A stretch of 64,000 nt of DNA from the NCBI RefSeq assembly GCF_000143685.1, contig NC_014328.1, positions 2,976,001 through 3,040,000 of the forward strand. Reading direction: 5' to 3'. Shown in pieces: positions 43,306 through 52,379 of the stretch. Under the pieces are notes generated by a model that was given only the letters and a program-made list of their open reading frames with translations, ran no database searches and was not told where the DNA came from. The position numbers and the translations under genes are program-made. The stretch comes from Clostridium ljungdahlii DSM 13528. Its GTDB lineage: Bacteria; Bacillota; Clostridia; Clostridiales; Clostridiaceae. How positions within the stretch are numbered: the first letter of the stretch is position 1; each line of letters opens with the position of its first letter.

Positions 43306-43629
43306 TTAAGCATTTATATTTTTAACAATCATTGCTTCAATGTTTGCTTTTGTAGCATCATCCTTTATTACTTCTTCAATTTTTTCTCCATCTTTATAAA
43401 GTACAATTGTAGGAAGTCCAAGTACTCTTTGTGAAATAGCTAATCTTCTAGCCTTTGTAGTATTTAATTTGCAAAATTTAACTTTTCCTTCAAATTTAAC
43501 TGATAATTCTTCTATATCTGGCAATAAAGCTTGACAAGGTACACAACCATCTCCATAATAATCAACAAGTGTATAACCTTTAGATTCTAAAACTTCACCT
43601 TTAAATGTCTCTTTGTCTAAAATTATCAT
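43306..43629 (-). CDS. trxA: Thioredoxin with GCVPC active site
   Basis: 107 residues. The active site is G28-C29-V-P-C32 ([11 protein letters not shown]) in place of the usual WCGPC. The missing tryptophan and the V-P pair are typical of thioredoxins encoded with amino-acid reductases in clostridia and Eubacterium acidaminophilum, where they reduce GrdA. The rest of the fold is normal ([20 protein letters not shown], then [10 protein letters not shown] with the cis-proline). Lies 14 bp after trxB. Confidence 0.95.
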   Translation of the reverse strand: MIILDKETFKGEVLESKGYTLVDYYGDGCVPCQALLPDIEELSVKFEGKVKFCKLNTTKARRLAISQRVLGLPTIVLYKDGEKIEEVIKDDATKANIEAMIVKNINA

Positions 43630-43643
43630 ATTAACTTCATCCT

Positions 43644-44591
43644 CTATTCTTCAAAATTATTTTCTATATATTTCTCTGCTTGCACAGCAGCTATAGCACC
43701 ATCAGCAGCAGCTGTAACTACCTGTCTCAATGGTTTTTCCCTAATATCTCCTGCTGCAAATACACCTTCAATATTAGTTTCCATCTTATCATTAGTTATA
43801 ATATATCCTGCTTCATCAATATCAACTAGTTCTTTAACTAATTGATTTGTAGGTAAATAACCAACGAATACAAATATTCCAAAAGTTCCATCTTCTTCAT
43901 CTGCAAAATATTCACTCAATTCACCTGTTTTAGTATCCTTAAATACTGCTGACTGTACTATTCCATCACCTTTTATTTCAGTGATTACTGAGTTCCACTT
44001 TATTTCAATTTTAGGATTTTTAAAAGCCTTTTCTTGTATTGATTTTGCAGCCCTTAATTCATCTCTTCTATGAACTATAGTAACCTTTTTAGCAAACTTT
44101 GTTAAATAAATAGCTTCCTCAATAGCTGAGTCTCCTCCACCTACTACAAAAACTTCTAAATCCTCAAAAAATTCAGCATCACAAGTTGCACAGTAAGATA
44201 CACCTTTACCTATCAATTCATTTTCTCCTGGACAACCAATTTTTCTAGGGTTAGCTCCTGTAGCAATAATTATAGATTTAGCATAATATTCTTCTTTTTC
44301 ACCTTTTAATTTTTTTATCTTTCCAGTAAAATCAACTTGTTTTATGTTATCTTTTTTTCTTTCAGCACCAAAACTTTCAACCTGCTCTTCCATTCGACCA
44401 ATTAAACTTGGTCCTGTAGCATCTTTTATTGATCCTGGATAATTAGCTACTTCATCTGTGATTACAATTTGTCCGCCTACCTTGCTTCTCTCCAGTATCA
44501 AAGTTTTTAATCTAGCTCTTGCTGAGTATATAGCTGCTGAAAGCCCTGCAGGACCAGAACCGATTATAATGACATCATAAATATTATTCAT
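43644..44591 (-). CDS. trxB: Thioredoxin reductase
   Basis: 315 residues. FAD motif [20 protein letters not shown], redox pair C134-A-T-C137 ([11 protein letters not shown]), pyridine-nucleotide motif [15 protein letters not shown] and C-terminal FAD motif [27 protein letters not shown] precedes ATG 44591. It supplies electrons to the neighbouring GCVPC thioredoxin and through it to GrdA. In related organisms the electron donor for such reductases can be unusual; the sequence alone does not settle NADPH versus ferredoxin. Confidence 0.96.
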   Translation of the reverse strand: MNNIYDVIIIGSGPAGLSAAIYSARARLKTLILERSKVGGQIVITDEVANYPGSIKDATGPSLIGRMEEQVESFGAERKKDNIKQVDFTGKIKKLKGEKEEYYAKSIIIATGANPRKIGCPGENELIGKGVSYCATCDAEFFEDLEVFVVGGGDSAIEEAIYLTKFAKKVTIVHRRDELRAAKSIQEKAFKNPKIEIKWNSVITEIKGDGIVQSAVFKDTKTGELSEYFADEEDGTFGIFVFVGYLPTNQLVKELVDIDEAGYIITNDKMETNIEGVFAAGDIREKPLRQVVTAAADGAIAAVQAEKYIENNFEE

Positions 44592-44686
44592 ATAGCACCT
44601 TCTTTCCTAATGTTTCAATAATATTTACTTACTACTTGGGTAAATATACTTTTAGTTCAACATTTTTAGATACTACTATTTCTTCT

Positions 44687-46177
44687 TCAAACTTTCTCTT
44701 CTTGAAGAGCTTTAAATATGCTGTAACACATAACAAGCATAATCAGCATGAACGGAAAAGCAGCAGCAATAGAAGCCGTCTGAAGTGTCTTTATTGCAGC
44801 AGTGCCTCCTACTAAAATAATCATTATAGTAACAGCTCCCTGAACAATTCCCCAAAAACCACAAAGTTTTTTACTTGGATTTAAGTCTCCTCCTGATGTA
44901 AGCATACTAAGTACATAAGTTGCTGAATTAGCAGCTCCTGCAAAGGACGTAACAATCAGTATAATCGCCAATGGTGCAGTGATAACATAAAGTGGTAGAT
45001 GCTGTAATGTTACAAATAAAGCAGTCGAAATATTAGTTTTAACAGCTGCCTGAATTGCACCGTGTGACAATGCATCTAAATTAAATGCAGCTCCACCATA
45101 GATTGCAAGCCATAAGAAGCAGAAACCAGAAGGCAAGAACACTGATGCAAGTATGAATTCACGAATAGTACGGCCTCTGGAAACACGTGCTATGAACTGA
45201 CCTACAAATCCTGCCCACGCAATATACCAGGCTCTGTAGAATATCGGCCAGGCTTTAGTCCATTCAATATTGCCCATCCACAAACTCTGTCCGATAAAAT
45301 TTTGAATATAATCACCAAGCGTATGAGTAAAAGTATTTAGTATAAATACCATTCCACCAAACAGGAAGATAAATACCATAAATCCAATTGAAAGCCATAC
45401 CTTCACGTCAGCAACAGCCTGCATAGCCTTATGCAGTCCAGATACAGTAGCAAGCGTAAATATCACTGTCATAATTGCAATAATAACAGCAGTCATACCA
45501 GGTGTCGCTGTAATTCCCCAAATATATTGTATTCCTGTAGCAATTTGGCCAGCTCCTAGTCCTAAGCTGGTTGCTACTCCAAACATCGTAGCAAATACTG
45601 CTAATATATCGATAGTTTTACCGATAGGTCCGTGAATACGCTCACCAAGAATTGGATAAAAAGCTGAGCTGATTAAACATGGAAGACCTTTTCGATACTG
45701 AAAATAACCAAGAGCTAAACCGCAAACCGCATAAATAATCCAAACATGAATACCGAAATCATTAAATACAATCCTCATGGCATCATGCATAGCTTGTGGA
45801 GTTCCTGGTTGTGCCACAGGTGGTGCCATATAATGACTCATCGGTTCAGCAATGGACCAAAAAACCATTCCAATGCCCATTCCCCCTCCAAATAGCATAG
45901 TAAACCACTGGAAAGTTGTAAATTCCGGTTTTTCATCATTTTTTCCCAGCTTAATTTTACCATAGCGGCTGAGGGCAATAACAGATATAAATATTGTAAA
46001 TATAAATACTGATAAAAGATATAGCCAACCAAAATTAGTAGTTAAAAATGATAACACACTATTCGATGTTTTAGCCATTTGAGAAGGCAGGATTATACTA
46101 AATGCTACAAATATCAGAGCTATACCTGCAGAAACATACAGAACAGAACGGCCTTTTGCTTTTTGTTCATTTGACAT
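44687..46177 (-). CDS. BCCT family glycine betaine transporter
   Basis: 496 residues from ATG 46177 (AAGGAGG upstream; an in-frame GTG at 46198 overlaps that site). Twelve membrane helices; the glycine-rich GGGMGIGMVFWSIAEPMSHY of helix 3 and the aromatic segment WYIAWAGFVGQFIARVSRGR of helix 8 are the BCCT signatures that bind trimethylammonium substrates and Na+. The short termini suggest a metabolic uptake carrier without the osmosensing tail of BetP. Its place between grdH and trxB is the main reason to assign the operon to betaine. Confidence 0.93.
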   Translation of the reverse strand: MSNEQKAKGRSVLYVSAGIALIFVAFSIILPSQMAKTSNSVLSFLTTNFGWLYLLSVFIFTIFISVIALSRYGKIKLGKNDEKPEFTTFQWFTMLFGGGMGIGMVFWSIAEPMSHYMAPPVAQPGTPQAMHDAMRIVFNDFGIHVWIIYAVCGLALGYFQYRKGLPCLISSAFYPILGERIHGPIGKTIDILAVFATMFGVATSLGLGAGQIATGIQYIWGITATPGMTAVIIAIMTVIFTLATVSGLHKAMQAVADVKVWLSIGFMVFIFLFGGMVFILNTFTHTLGDYIQNFIGQSLWMGNIEWTKAWPIFYRAWYIAWAGFVGQFIARVSRGRTIREFILASVFLPSGFCFLWLAIYGGAAFNLDALSHGAIQAAVKTNISTALFVTLQHLPLYVITAPLAIILIVTSFAGAANSATYVLSMLTSGGDLNPSKKLCGFWGIVQGAVTIMIILVGGTAAIKTLQTASIAAAFPFMLIMLVMCYSIFKALQEEKV

Positions 46178-46253
46178 AATTAATTTTTCCTCCTTCACAA
46201 AACTAATCTAAATAGGTCTCATCCATTTTAACAAGACCTATTTAGTTACTGAT

Positions 46254-47567
46254 TTAGATCTTTACTTTAAAAACAGTTTGTTCTTCAATATCAGTTGCAA
46301 GAGCATCTAAAGCTACACCTACTCTGTGATATCTTAATTTCCACTGATGCTCTTTAGAATCTGCAGGGTTTCCAAGTGGATATGGAATAGAAATAGTTGG
46401 TACTATTCTATTTGAACCTACTGTTGTTGCTACAGGAATCAAATTACACATTTGAACAACTGGGAAGCCAGCTCTTTCAATTTCTTTTACCATTGTTGCA
46501 CCGCAACGTGTACAAGTTCCTCAGGTGGAAGTTAGTACAACTGCATTTACATCGGCTTCCTTTAGATGCACAATAATTTCTTTTGCCATTCTAGCAGCCT
46601 CACCTTGGGTAGTTCCAGTTCCAACTGTAGAGTAGAAATACTCATGGAGTTTACCTATTTTTCCTTCCTTTTCGTATGCTCTTAAAGCATCTAATGGAAC
46701 TATTACATCTGGATCTGCATCTGCTGCTGCAGGGTCAAACCCTGCATGGATTGTCTTGAAGACTCCTCCTTCTAAATCGTCTAAATTTGATATATCATAT
46801 CTACCCCATCTTGTTGCTGAAGCAGATTGAATTCTATCAGGGTTATCTACAGGAACTATACCTCCAGTTGTTACACAAGCTATAGTTGCTTTACTTAAAT
46901 CTTTAATAGCTGGTGCTATTGGAACTCTATCCATTTTAGGAATAGGCAGTTCTGTTTCAAATTTTTCACCATTTAATTTCTTTATCATCATTTCTACTAC
47001 TCTATCAGCAGCTGGTTTACCTGATTCAAGCCAAACTTGATGTCTTTTTCCTCTTCCATAGTAGCCTTCTTCTTCTGCAGAAAGCAGTTTTTCTCCATTA
47101 AGTATTTTATTTCCAAAGTCAGCCATTGCCTTTACATCTTTTCTCATTCTGCTAGCATTATTTCCACCTTTAAAGATATATACATCTTTTTTAAACATCT
47201 CAACGCCAGGATTTTCAATGTGCATAGATGATATTACTGGTACATTAAACTTCTCTTTTACAGCTTTACATATAACTCCGCAGGCATTTCCATATCTGCC
47301 AGCTTGAAATGCAGGTCCTGCAAAGAATATATCGAATTCTTTACCATCCAAAAATCCTAGTATTTTTTCTACTGCTTCTTTTTCATTTGAACCCATAAAG
47401 TTATCCCCACATATTATTGTGTGAGTTACTTCTGCACCTTTAAGTTGTTTATTTAATTCTAAAGCAGGTCCAACTAACCCTTCTCTTATTTCTGGTTGAA
47501 AATCTGCCTTATCCTCTCCGCCTATTTGACCAAAGAATTGGTTCAAATATAAAATTGCTTTCTTCAT
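46254..47567 (-). CDS. grdH: Betaine reductase protein B, selenoprotein subunit (GrdH)
   Basis: 437 residues with selenocysteine at position 349, encoded by TGA at 46521-46523. The reading frame on both sides is conserved: VVLTST, Sec, GTCTRCGATMVKEIERAGFP, giving the U-x-x-C-x-x-C centre of GrdB/GrdF/GrdH proteins. The N-terminus MKKAILYLNQFFGQIGGEDK is typical. Protein B binds the substrate, and its selenium and the pyruvoyl partner split off trimethylamine. Betaine specificity is inferred from the BCCT gene and from the grdI-grdH order; GrdF or GrdB paralogues are similar. AAGGAGGTG precedes ATG 47567. Confidence 0.93.
46495..46507 (-). promoter_or_regulatory. SECIS-like hairpin in grdH
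   Basis: On the minus strand GTTGC-GGT-GCAAC forms a perfect 5 bp stem about 13 nt after the UGA codon, with GG in the loop. It can be extended by ACxx/xxGT pairing. It fits a bacterial SECIS element. Confidence 0.6.
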
Positions 47568-47582
47568 CTAAACTACACCTCC

Positions 47583-48908
47583 TTAAAAATCTTTCATTGT
47601 CTTTGGTGACCAACCAACAATCTGATCTCCACAGAACATAGCATTGTTTTCCATAATAATTGAACCATCTTCTCTTACTGAAGGTCCTAATATTTCATCA
47701 TTTGCCCAGCCGCCAGACAAACCATCTCTAGCTAAAGATTGTAATTCGCCTATAACAGTTTCCATTGGAGGTAGTTCTATTAATTCTGAAACATTTCCAG
47801 TAGAAACTATAGCATCCGCTTTTTCATCAAGAGCAACCAAAGGTTGTGACTCTCCATCTCTACCTGTACATTCATTAGTAATTCCTACAGTTTTAACTCC
47901 AGCATCTTCTAAAGCTACTATACATGCTATGAAGTCTGCATCTGGATTTCCATATCCTTCTTCAGCTACGATGGCTCCATCTGCACCTAAGGATTTAGCC
48001 ATTTGAGCTACAAATAAGGCTGAACGTTTCTTTTGCTCTAATGCTACATTAAGATTGGACATTATAACTCCTAAGAAGTTAAGTGTTTTTCCATGCTCTG
48101 CATAAAGTCTTTTAATAGTTGGATTATTTTGAAAATCATAAGTTGACCACTTTGATGAACATGGCATAAAGCTTCCTGAAATCACAGCTCCATCCAATAC
48201 TTCATTTGGATGCATAAATGTTGGAACCATATGATTTGCATCCCATCCATAAACTAGATCATTATATCCCATTTCTTCCATTTGTGATTGAGGCTGCATA
48301 ACAAATACAACACCTGGAAGTTTTTTAACAGCTTCATGCCTTTTCATAATAGAATCTAATTCAAAGGTTTCAATATCTTCAGGCTCTAAATCCTTTACAC
48401 AATTTCCTATATATTCGGCCAGTTTATGTCCCGCCCATCTCAAAGCTTTATTTTTCTTCTGTTGTTCATTCTTTTCAAAGTCCTCATCTGTATCTCCAAT
48501 AAGAACAATATTTTTTAGCTGTGAAAAATAAGTATACTTAGCTCCTTCACCGCTCATATCAATTAAACCATCCTGAAACCCACCCCAATGCTTACCAACT
48601 ACAAGCAAGCTGCAATCTTTAAGTGCATGTGTACGTCCATTACCAGCTGGAATTACATCTCCAGTTACTCCTGGAAACAACGTGGTTCCATCAACCTTAA
48701 CTCTACATTCAATAGCTTCCTTTACTGGAACAAGACGAACTTTATCTCCAGGCTTTACAATTAAAAGATCTGCCTCAGTAATATGCTCATCTTCCAATAC
48801 ATAATCTAAAGCTTCTTTTTTGTTAATTGTTAAAATACCCTCCTTATAGCTTGTTGCTTTACCAAAAACAATATCCTTGACATGAAAGTTTCCAATTTCT
48901 AACTTCAC
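47583..48908 (-). CDS. grdI: Betaine reductase protein B, pyruvoyl proprotein subunit (GrdI)
   Basis: 441 residues of the GrdE/GrdG/GrdI family. These proproteins are cleaved at an internal cysteine that becomes a pyruvoyl group forming a Schiff base with the substrate or its analogue. The likely cleavage site is C250 in SGSFMPCSSKWSTYDFQ, which would give parts of about 27 and 21 kDa, close to those known for GrdE. GTG start 48908 with AGGAGG 6 bp upstream. First gene of the grd operon, 15 bp before grdH. Confidence 0.92.
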   Translation of the reverse strand: MKLEIGNFHVKDIVFGKATSYKEGILTINKKEALDYVLEDEHITEADLLIVKPGDKVRLVPVKEAIECRVKVDGTTLFPGVTGDVIPAGNGRTHALKDCSLLVVGKHWGGFQDGLIDMSGEGAKYTYFSQLKNIVLIGDTDEDFEKNEQQKKNKALRWAGHKLAEYIGNCVKDLEPEDIETFELDSIMKRHEAVKKLPGVVFVMQPQSQMEEMGYNDLVYGWDANHMVPTFMHPNEVLDGAVISGSFMPCSSKWSTYDFQNNPTIKRLYAEHGKTLNFLGVIMSNLNVALEQKKRSALFVAQMAKSLGADGAIVAEEGYGNPDADFIACIVALEDAGVKTVGITNECTGRDGESQPLVALDEKADAIVSTGNVSELIELPPMETVIGELQSLARDGLSGGWANDEILGPSVREDGSIIMENNAMFCGDQIVGWSPKTMKDF

Positions 48909-49106
48909 CTTTATACCTCCTTTTATAAATTAATTTATTTCTTTACATATTATTTTCAATTCCTTTAAACATTATTCTCAATTTACATAATCCAATAGCA
49001 CTATTTGTTTTGACATTAGCATAACTATTATCATGATTAAATTTTCCGATAGATTTTATTTTAGCTACTTAAGCAAGAACTAATATTTTAAACATTGGAG
49101 ATAAAT

Positions 49107-49187
49107 ATGATTAAAAAAGCAATTAAAAAACATATAAATATAAGTTATTTTATTGATGCAGCTTCTAAAATTATGGATGAAGCTTGA
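49107..49187 (+). pseudogene. TetR regulator N-terminal fragment
   Basis: From ATG 49107 (GGAG 7 bp upstream) the frame reads MIKKAIKKHINISYFIDAAS KIMDEA and stops. F-I-x-A-A-x-K-I-M-D-E-A is the first helix of a TetR/AcrR domain, after which G-x-x-x-x-T-x-R would be expected. The 3' part is missing and its end overlaps a converging nitrilase remnant, so a deletion joined two broken genes. It sits upstream of grdI, so it may once have regulated the operon. Confidence 0.45.
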
Positions 49188-49509
49188 AAGCAGATAAATG
49201 CAAATTTTCTTCTATTCCAACTCTATTTACACCTATAGTAAAAAGTACATTTCCAAGAGCTCTCTGAGCAAGATTGAGATCCCACATATATTCATCTTGT
49301 ATTCTCCATGCTGCAGGAATAAACACCATATCTGCTCCTTCAAGTGCCAATGTTCTACATACTTCTGGAAATCCAGCATTATAACATATAATAATCCCTA
49401 TTTTTCCTAACTTAGTGTTAAAAACTTTATAGTCTGACCCTTCCCTTTCCTCTACATCTCCAAGCTTTGAATTCATTTGAACCAACCCTACATTGACAGT
49501 TTTACTCAT
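49171..49509 (-). pseudogene. Carbon-nitrogen hydrolase (nitrilase family) with internal deletion
   Basis: The first residues VNVGLVQMNSKLGDVEE are a nitrilase N-terminus. They pass directly into SDYKVFNTKLGKIGIIICYN, which normally lies more than 100 residues later. The catalytic Glu and Lys are thus deleted, while the Cys of the Glu-Lys-Cys triad remains in IICYNAGFPEV. The protein then ends at ~112 residues, without the C-terminal third. So there is an in-frame internal deletion plus 3' truncation. Confidence 0.75.
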
Positions 49510-49871
49510 TTAACCATCCTCTTAATTTTTTTGATTTATTTATTGTTTAGATGATAACAAAAGCTTTCAGTAATTAATATAAGCACTTTCATAAAAAAGC
49601 CACAGTTTTTTATGATAATTCATAAAAGAAGTAAGCACATTACTTAAATCTTACAATATCAAAATATATCAGTAATTTATAAATTTATTTCATTATTGTT
49701 TTAATGATATAATTATATTAAAACTAAGAGTGAAAAAATAATTATTTTTTCGACATATTTAAACAAATAAATAGTAAATTCGTTTCTGTTAAATGTAAAG
49801 TCCGTATAATACTATCCGAATATCATATAGACTTAATATTTAACAAAATCATTTTGAGTAGAGAGGTGTAT
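49510..49871. other. Intergenic region, nothing recognised
   Basis: Very AT-rich, no open frame with family features on either strand and no clear riboswitch-like fold. A GAGAGGTG ribosome site for the downstream GGDEF gene lies at its right end. Confidence 0.4.
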
Positions 49872-51011
49872 ATGATGATTATTGAATTTTTTATCAATTC
49901 CTGTGTTTTTATAACCTCTATAAGTGTCCTTAGTATTTTTTTTAAAGATAAAATACTAATTTCAAAGTCATCAACAACTATACGTGAAAAACTCTTTATT
50001 GGTATGATTGGTGGTTTACTAGAAATATTATTGATATTATTTCCTATAAAAGTTATGCCTGATTTATCAATCAATTTTCATGCTCTACCAATTATTTTAT
50101 CATCCATTTATGGAGGAACTTTATCTACGATTGTAACTACTGTTATAATTAATGTTCTATTTTACTTGATATTCAGGTTTTCTATAGTTTCTATATTTTT
50201 TTTAGTGATTAATTTGTTTTTAATAATTGGATTTATTTTTATCTCAAATACTAAAACAACAATAAAAAATAAATGGGTTTATTCTACTTTATATTCATTG
50301 GTAGTAAGCTCTATTGGAAGTATAATTCTTATAAAAAATACACAGCTGCTAGTTCAGTTTTTAATAATTTACTACCTTAATAATTTACTTTTAACATATT
50401 TTGTATATAAATTCATGGAACATTTATCAAAAGCTTTTGAAGCATATAGAACCCTTAGAACTGAAGCTTCAATAGATTTTTTAACTGGCTTGAATAACGT
50501 AAGGCAATTTAATAAAAGTTTACATCGAATTAGCATCGCAGTACAAAAAAAAGAGGAAATTCAATATTTGTCATTAATATTTTTAGATATTGACTATTTT
50601 AAAGAAATAAATGATAAGTATGGTCATGGTTCAGGTGATATTGTATTGAAAAATTTGGCTAACATTCTAACCAACACCTGCCGAGCCTTTGATATCATAT
50701 CCCGTAATGGTGGTGAAGAATTTTCTGTATTACTATTAAATTGTCCAACTGCAGACGCAATCCAAGTTGCTGAAAGAATAAGACAAAATGTTGAAGCTTA
50801 TTCATTTCATATTTCTAATAAAACTACTATTCATATAACAATTTCAATAGGGGTTTCAACTTATCCTAGTCTAACTAACAATATAGATAATCTACTTAGT
50901 GATGCAGATACTGCTCTATATAAAGCTAAAAATGAAGGTAGAAATAAAATAATTCTATATAAAGGTAATTCGCTACAAAATGGTTTTAATCGTTATAACA
51001 TTGTCCCATAG
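49872..51011 (+). CDS. Diguanylate cyclase with 5TM-LYT-type sensor
   Basis: 379 residues from ATG 49872 (GAGAGGTG upstream; a TTG at 49854 is a poorer start). Five or six membrane helices (residues ~5-195) containing GMIGGLLEILLILFP and the conserved HALPIILSSIYGGT of 5TMR-LYT sensors, then a GGDEF domain (~215-375) starting DFLTGLNNVRQFN. The active site is GGEEF, which is catalytically acceptable, and RAFD lies exactly five residues before it, an intact inhibitory I-site. It makes c-di-GMP and should be product-inhibited. Monocistronic. Confidence 0.9.
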   Translation: MMIIEFFINSCVFITSISVLSIFFKDKILISKSSTTIREKLFIGMIGGLLEILLILFPIKVMPDLSINFHALPIILSSIYGGTLSTIVTTVIINVLFYLIFRFSIVSIFFLVINLFLIIGFIFISNTKTTIKNKWVYSTLYSLVVSSIGSIILIKNTQLLVQFLIIYYLNNLLLTYFVYKFMEHLSKAFEAYRTLRTEASIDFLTGLNNVRQFNKSLHRISIAVQKKEEIQYLSLIFLDIDYFKEINDKYGHGSGDIVLKNLANILTNTCRAFDIISRNGGEEFSVLLLNCPTADAIQVAERIRQNVEAYSFHISNKTTIHITISIGVSTYPSLTNNIDNLLSDADTALYKAKNEGRNKIILYKGNSLQNGFNRYNIVP

Positions 51012-51072
51012 TATTATATATTTTACATAAAAATGAAGTCCAGAATAGCTTTTTTCACAAGCTCAAAAAATA

Positions 51073-51114
51073 GCATGTGGAAAATATCTTTTTCTAAAGA
51101 TATTTTCCACATGC
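51073..51114. terminator. Perfect 19 bp hairpin after the GGDEF gene
   Basis: The arm GCATGTGGAAAATATCTTT (51073-51091) and its exact complement (51096-51114) enclose the loop TTCT. It lies 62 bp after the stop. There is no strong T tract after it on the plus strand, but the stem is very stable. Confidence 0.6.
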
Positions 51115-51235
51115 CCATAATTGGTTATTATATTGTACTAAAAATATGAAGCTTCTATAATATAAGCTTCTTAAAAAATGTTTTATTATACTATATAACC
51201 CTGCTTTATTACTAGCCGTAGCTCTTATATCTTTT

Positions 51236-51495
51236 TCACTTAACATTAGTTCTTCCCCTCGCTGCCAATCTAACAGGTAATACAATTCCTGCGTAATTAT
51301 TATTCTTTTTCTTTCTTATAAGTACTGGAGATGTCTTATTTGAAAAAGAAAATTCTTTACCTTTCCTTTAGAACACTTAGTTAACAAATCAAGTTTGCCA
51401 CTTGTCATAAATGAAAGCTTAACAAATTTATTGCTTTCTCCTGTCAATATGGCTGAAGTTCTATTTAATGCAATCAACAACTTCAACCTATTTAC
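51236..51495 (-). pseudogene. dnaN (DNA polymerase III beta clamp) remnant
   Basis: The minus strand reads VNRLKLLIALNRTSAILTGE, then SNKFVKLSFMTSGKLDLLTK, which is the start of the second clamp domain (L-x-x-A-L-x-R-x-S). After a short deletion and frame change it reads GKEFSFSNKTSPVLIRKKKN and NNYAGIVLPVRLAARG, matching the C-terminus of beta clamps (K-x-S-P-x-x-I-R ... Y-x-x-I/V-L-P-V-R-L). The first domain, and most of the third, are missing. It is a decayed second copy of dnaN, as might come from a phage or plasmid. Confidence 0.6.
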
Positions 51496-51616
51496 ATTGC
51501 TTTAAAATTTGATATTTCTTGCAGTATAAAGTTAAAGAGACTCCCATTAAAAATAAGAACCTCTCTGATTTTATGAAATAAAATTGTGTTTTTCTATAAA
51601 TTTCGAATAAAATACT

Positions 51617-51805
51617 TCAAATTTCTTGATTAAAATTCTTAATATAGTCAACTATAACATTATCAAGTTCTTCACTTGCGGCCAATATATCTTTATTTTT
51701 TTCAATATCTTTGCATTCTACATTTTTGATGATATAATTATTAAGTTTTTCTCTCAAATTTTCTATCTTTTCTTTAATTATCAATCTATCTTTTACTTCA
51801 TTCAA
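51617..51805 (-). CDS. Spo0E-like aspartyl-phosphate phosphatase
   Basis: 62 residues, all helical: IIKEKIENLREKLNNYIIKN, then a spacer and ILAASEELDNVIVDYIKNFN. The S-x-x-L-D-x-x-I-x-x-Y motif in the second helix of the hairpin is the Spo0E family signature; these small proteins dephosphorylate Spo0A~P and delay sporulation. It lies near two XRE regulators, but on its own transcript. Confidence 0.8.
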   Translation of the reverse strand: MNEVKDRLIIKEKIENLREKLNNYIIKNVECKDIEKNKDILAASEELDNVIVDYIKNFNQEI

Positions 51806-52021
51806 AATATATCGTCCCCTAACATCTTGCTAATATCTGCATTACTTGTTATTTATCTTTCACATAAAAAATGGTGGATAGTTTTGGGAGTATATTGGTA
51901 TAAAGGAAACAAAAATATAATATGTATTATTTATACACATTTAATTCTATTATTAATATCAGTTATTTTATACTATAAATTGTCATCATTTTTCATCACC
52001 TCAAATATTAATTATTTAACA

Positions 52022-52228
52022 TTAGAGAAATTTTCTAATATCCACTTCTAAAATTTTCGATAGTTTGTCCAATGTTTTTATTGAAGGATTTGTTCTTCCA
52101 ACCTCAACATCTGAAAGATATGTATTAGAAATACCTGCCTTCTTTGCTAACTCATACTGTTTTAATCTTCTTTTCAATCTCTCTTCCTTAACCTTTTTAC
52201 CTATATTGTCCAAATTTACCACCTCCAT
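52022..52228 (-). CDS. XRE-family helix-turn-helix regulator
   Basis: 68 residues, essentially only the DNA-binding domain: IGKKVKEERLKRRLKQYELA, KKAGISNTYLSDVEVGRTNP, SIKTLDKLSKILEVDIRKFL. It diverges from a second XRE gene across 151 bp. Such pairs are typical of phage-type switches or SinR/SlrR-like circuits. Preceded by GGAGGTGG on the minus strand. Confidence 0.85.
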   Translation of the reverse strand: MEVVNLDNIGKKVKEERLKRRLKQYELAKKAGISNTYLSDVEVGRTNPSIKTLDKLSKILEVDIRKFL

Positions 52229-52379
52229 AATATTATTATACGATTTTGACGTATTAATTCAAGCAATAGTTATGTTATTTGCGTAATATCTGTAATTTTT
52301 TCTTGCTATTTTACATTCTTTCTGATTTTGTTTATACTCTAATTATTACGTTATTTACGGAATAAAAGAGGCTTATATT
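52229..52379. promoter_or_regulatory. Divergent promoter region of two XRE genes
   Basis: Several TTACG/CGTAA half sites occur: GACGTATTAAT near 52248, GCGTAATATCTGTAAT near 52281, and ATTACGTTATTTACGGAA near 52346. Repeated half sites between two divergent XRE genes suggest mutual and self-regulation. Confidence 0.45.

Noticed and set aside
46254..46520. Separate 79-residue gene or a nonsense mutation in grdH
   Set aside because: The sequence on both sides of the TGA is conserved protein B sequence in one frame with the known Sec position; it is one selenoprotein gene.
51094..51285. 63-codon minus-strand gene
   Set aside because: It overlaps the dnaN remnant in another frame and its 3' end lies in the long hairpin; no independent support.
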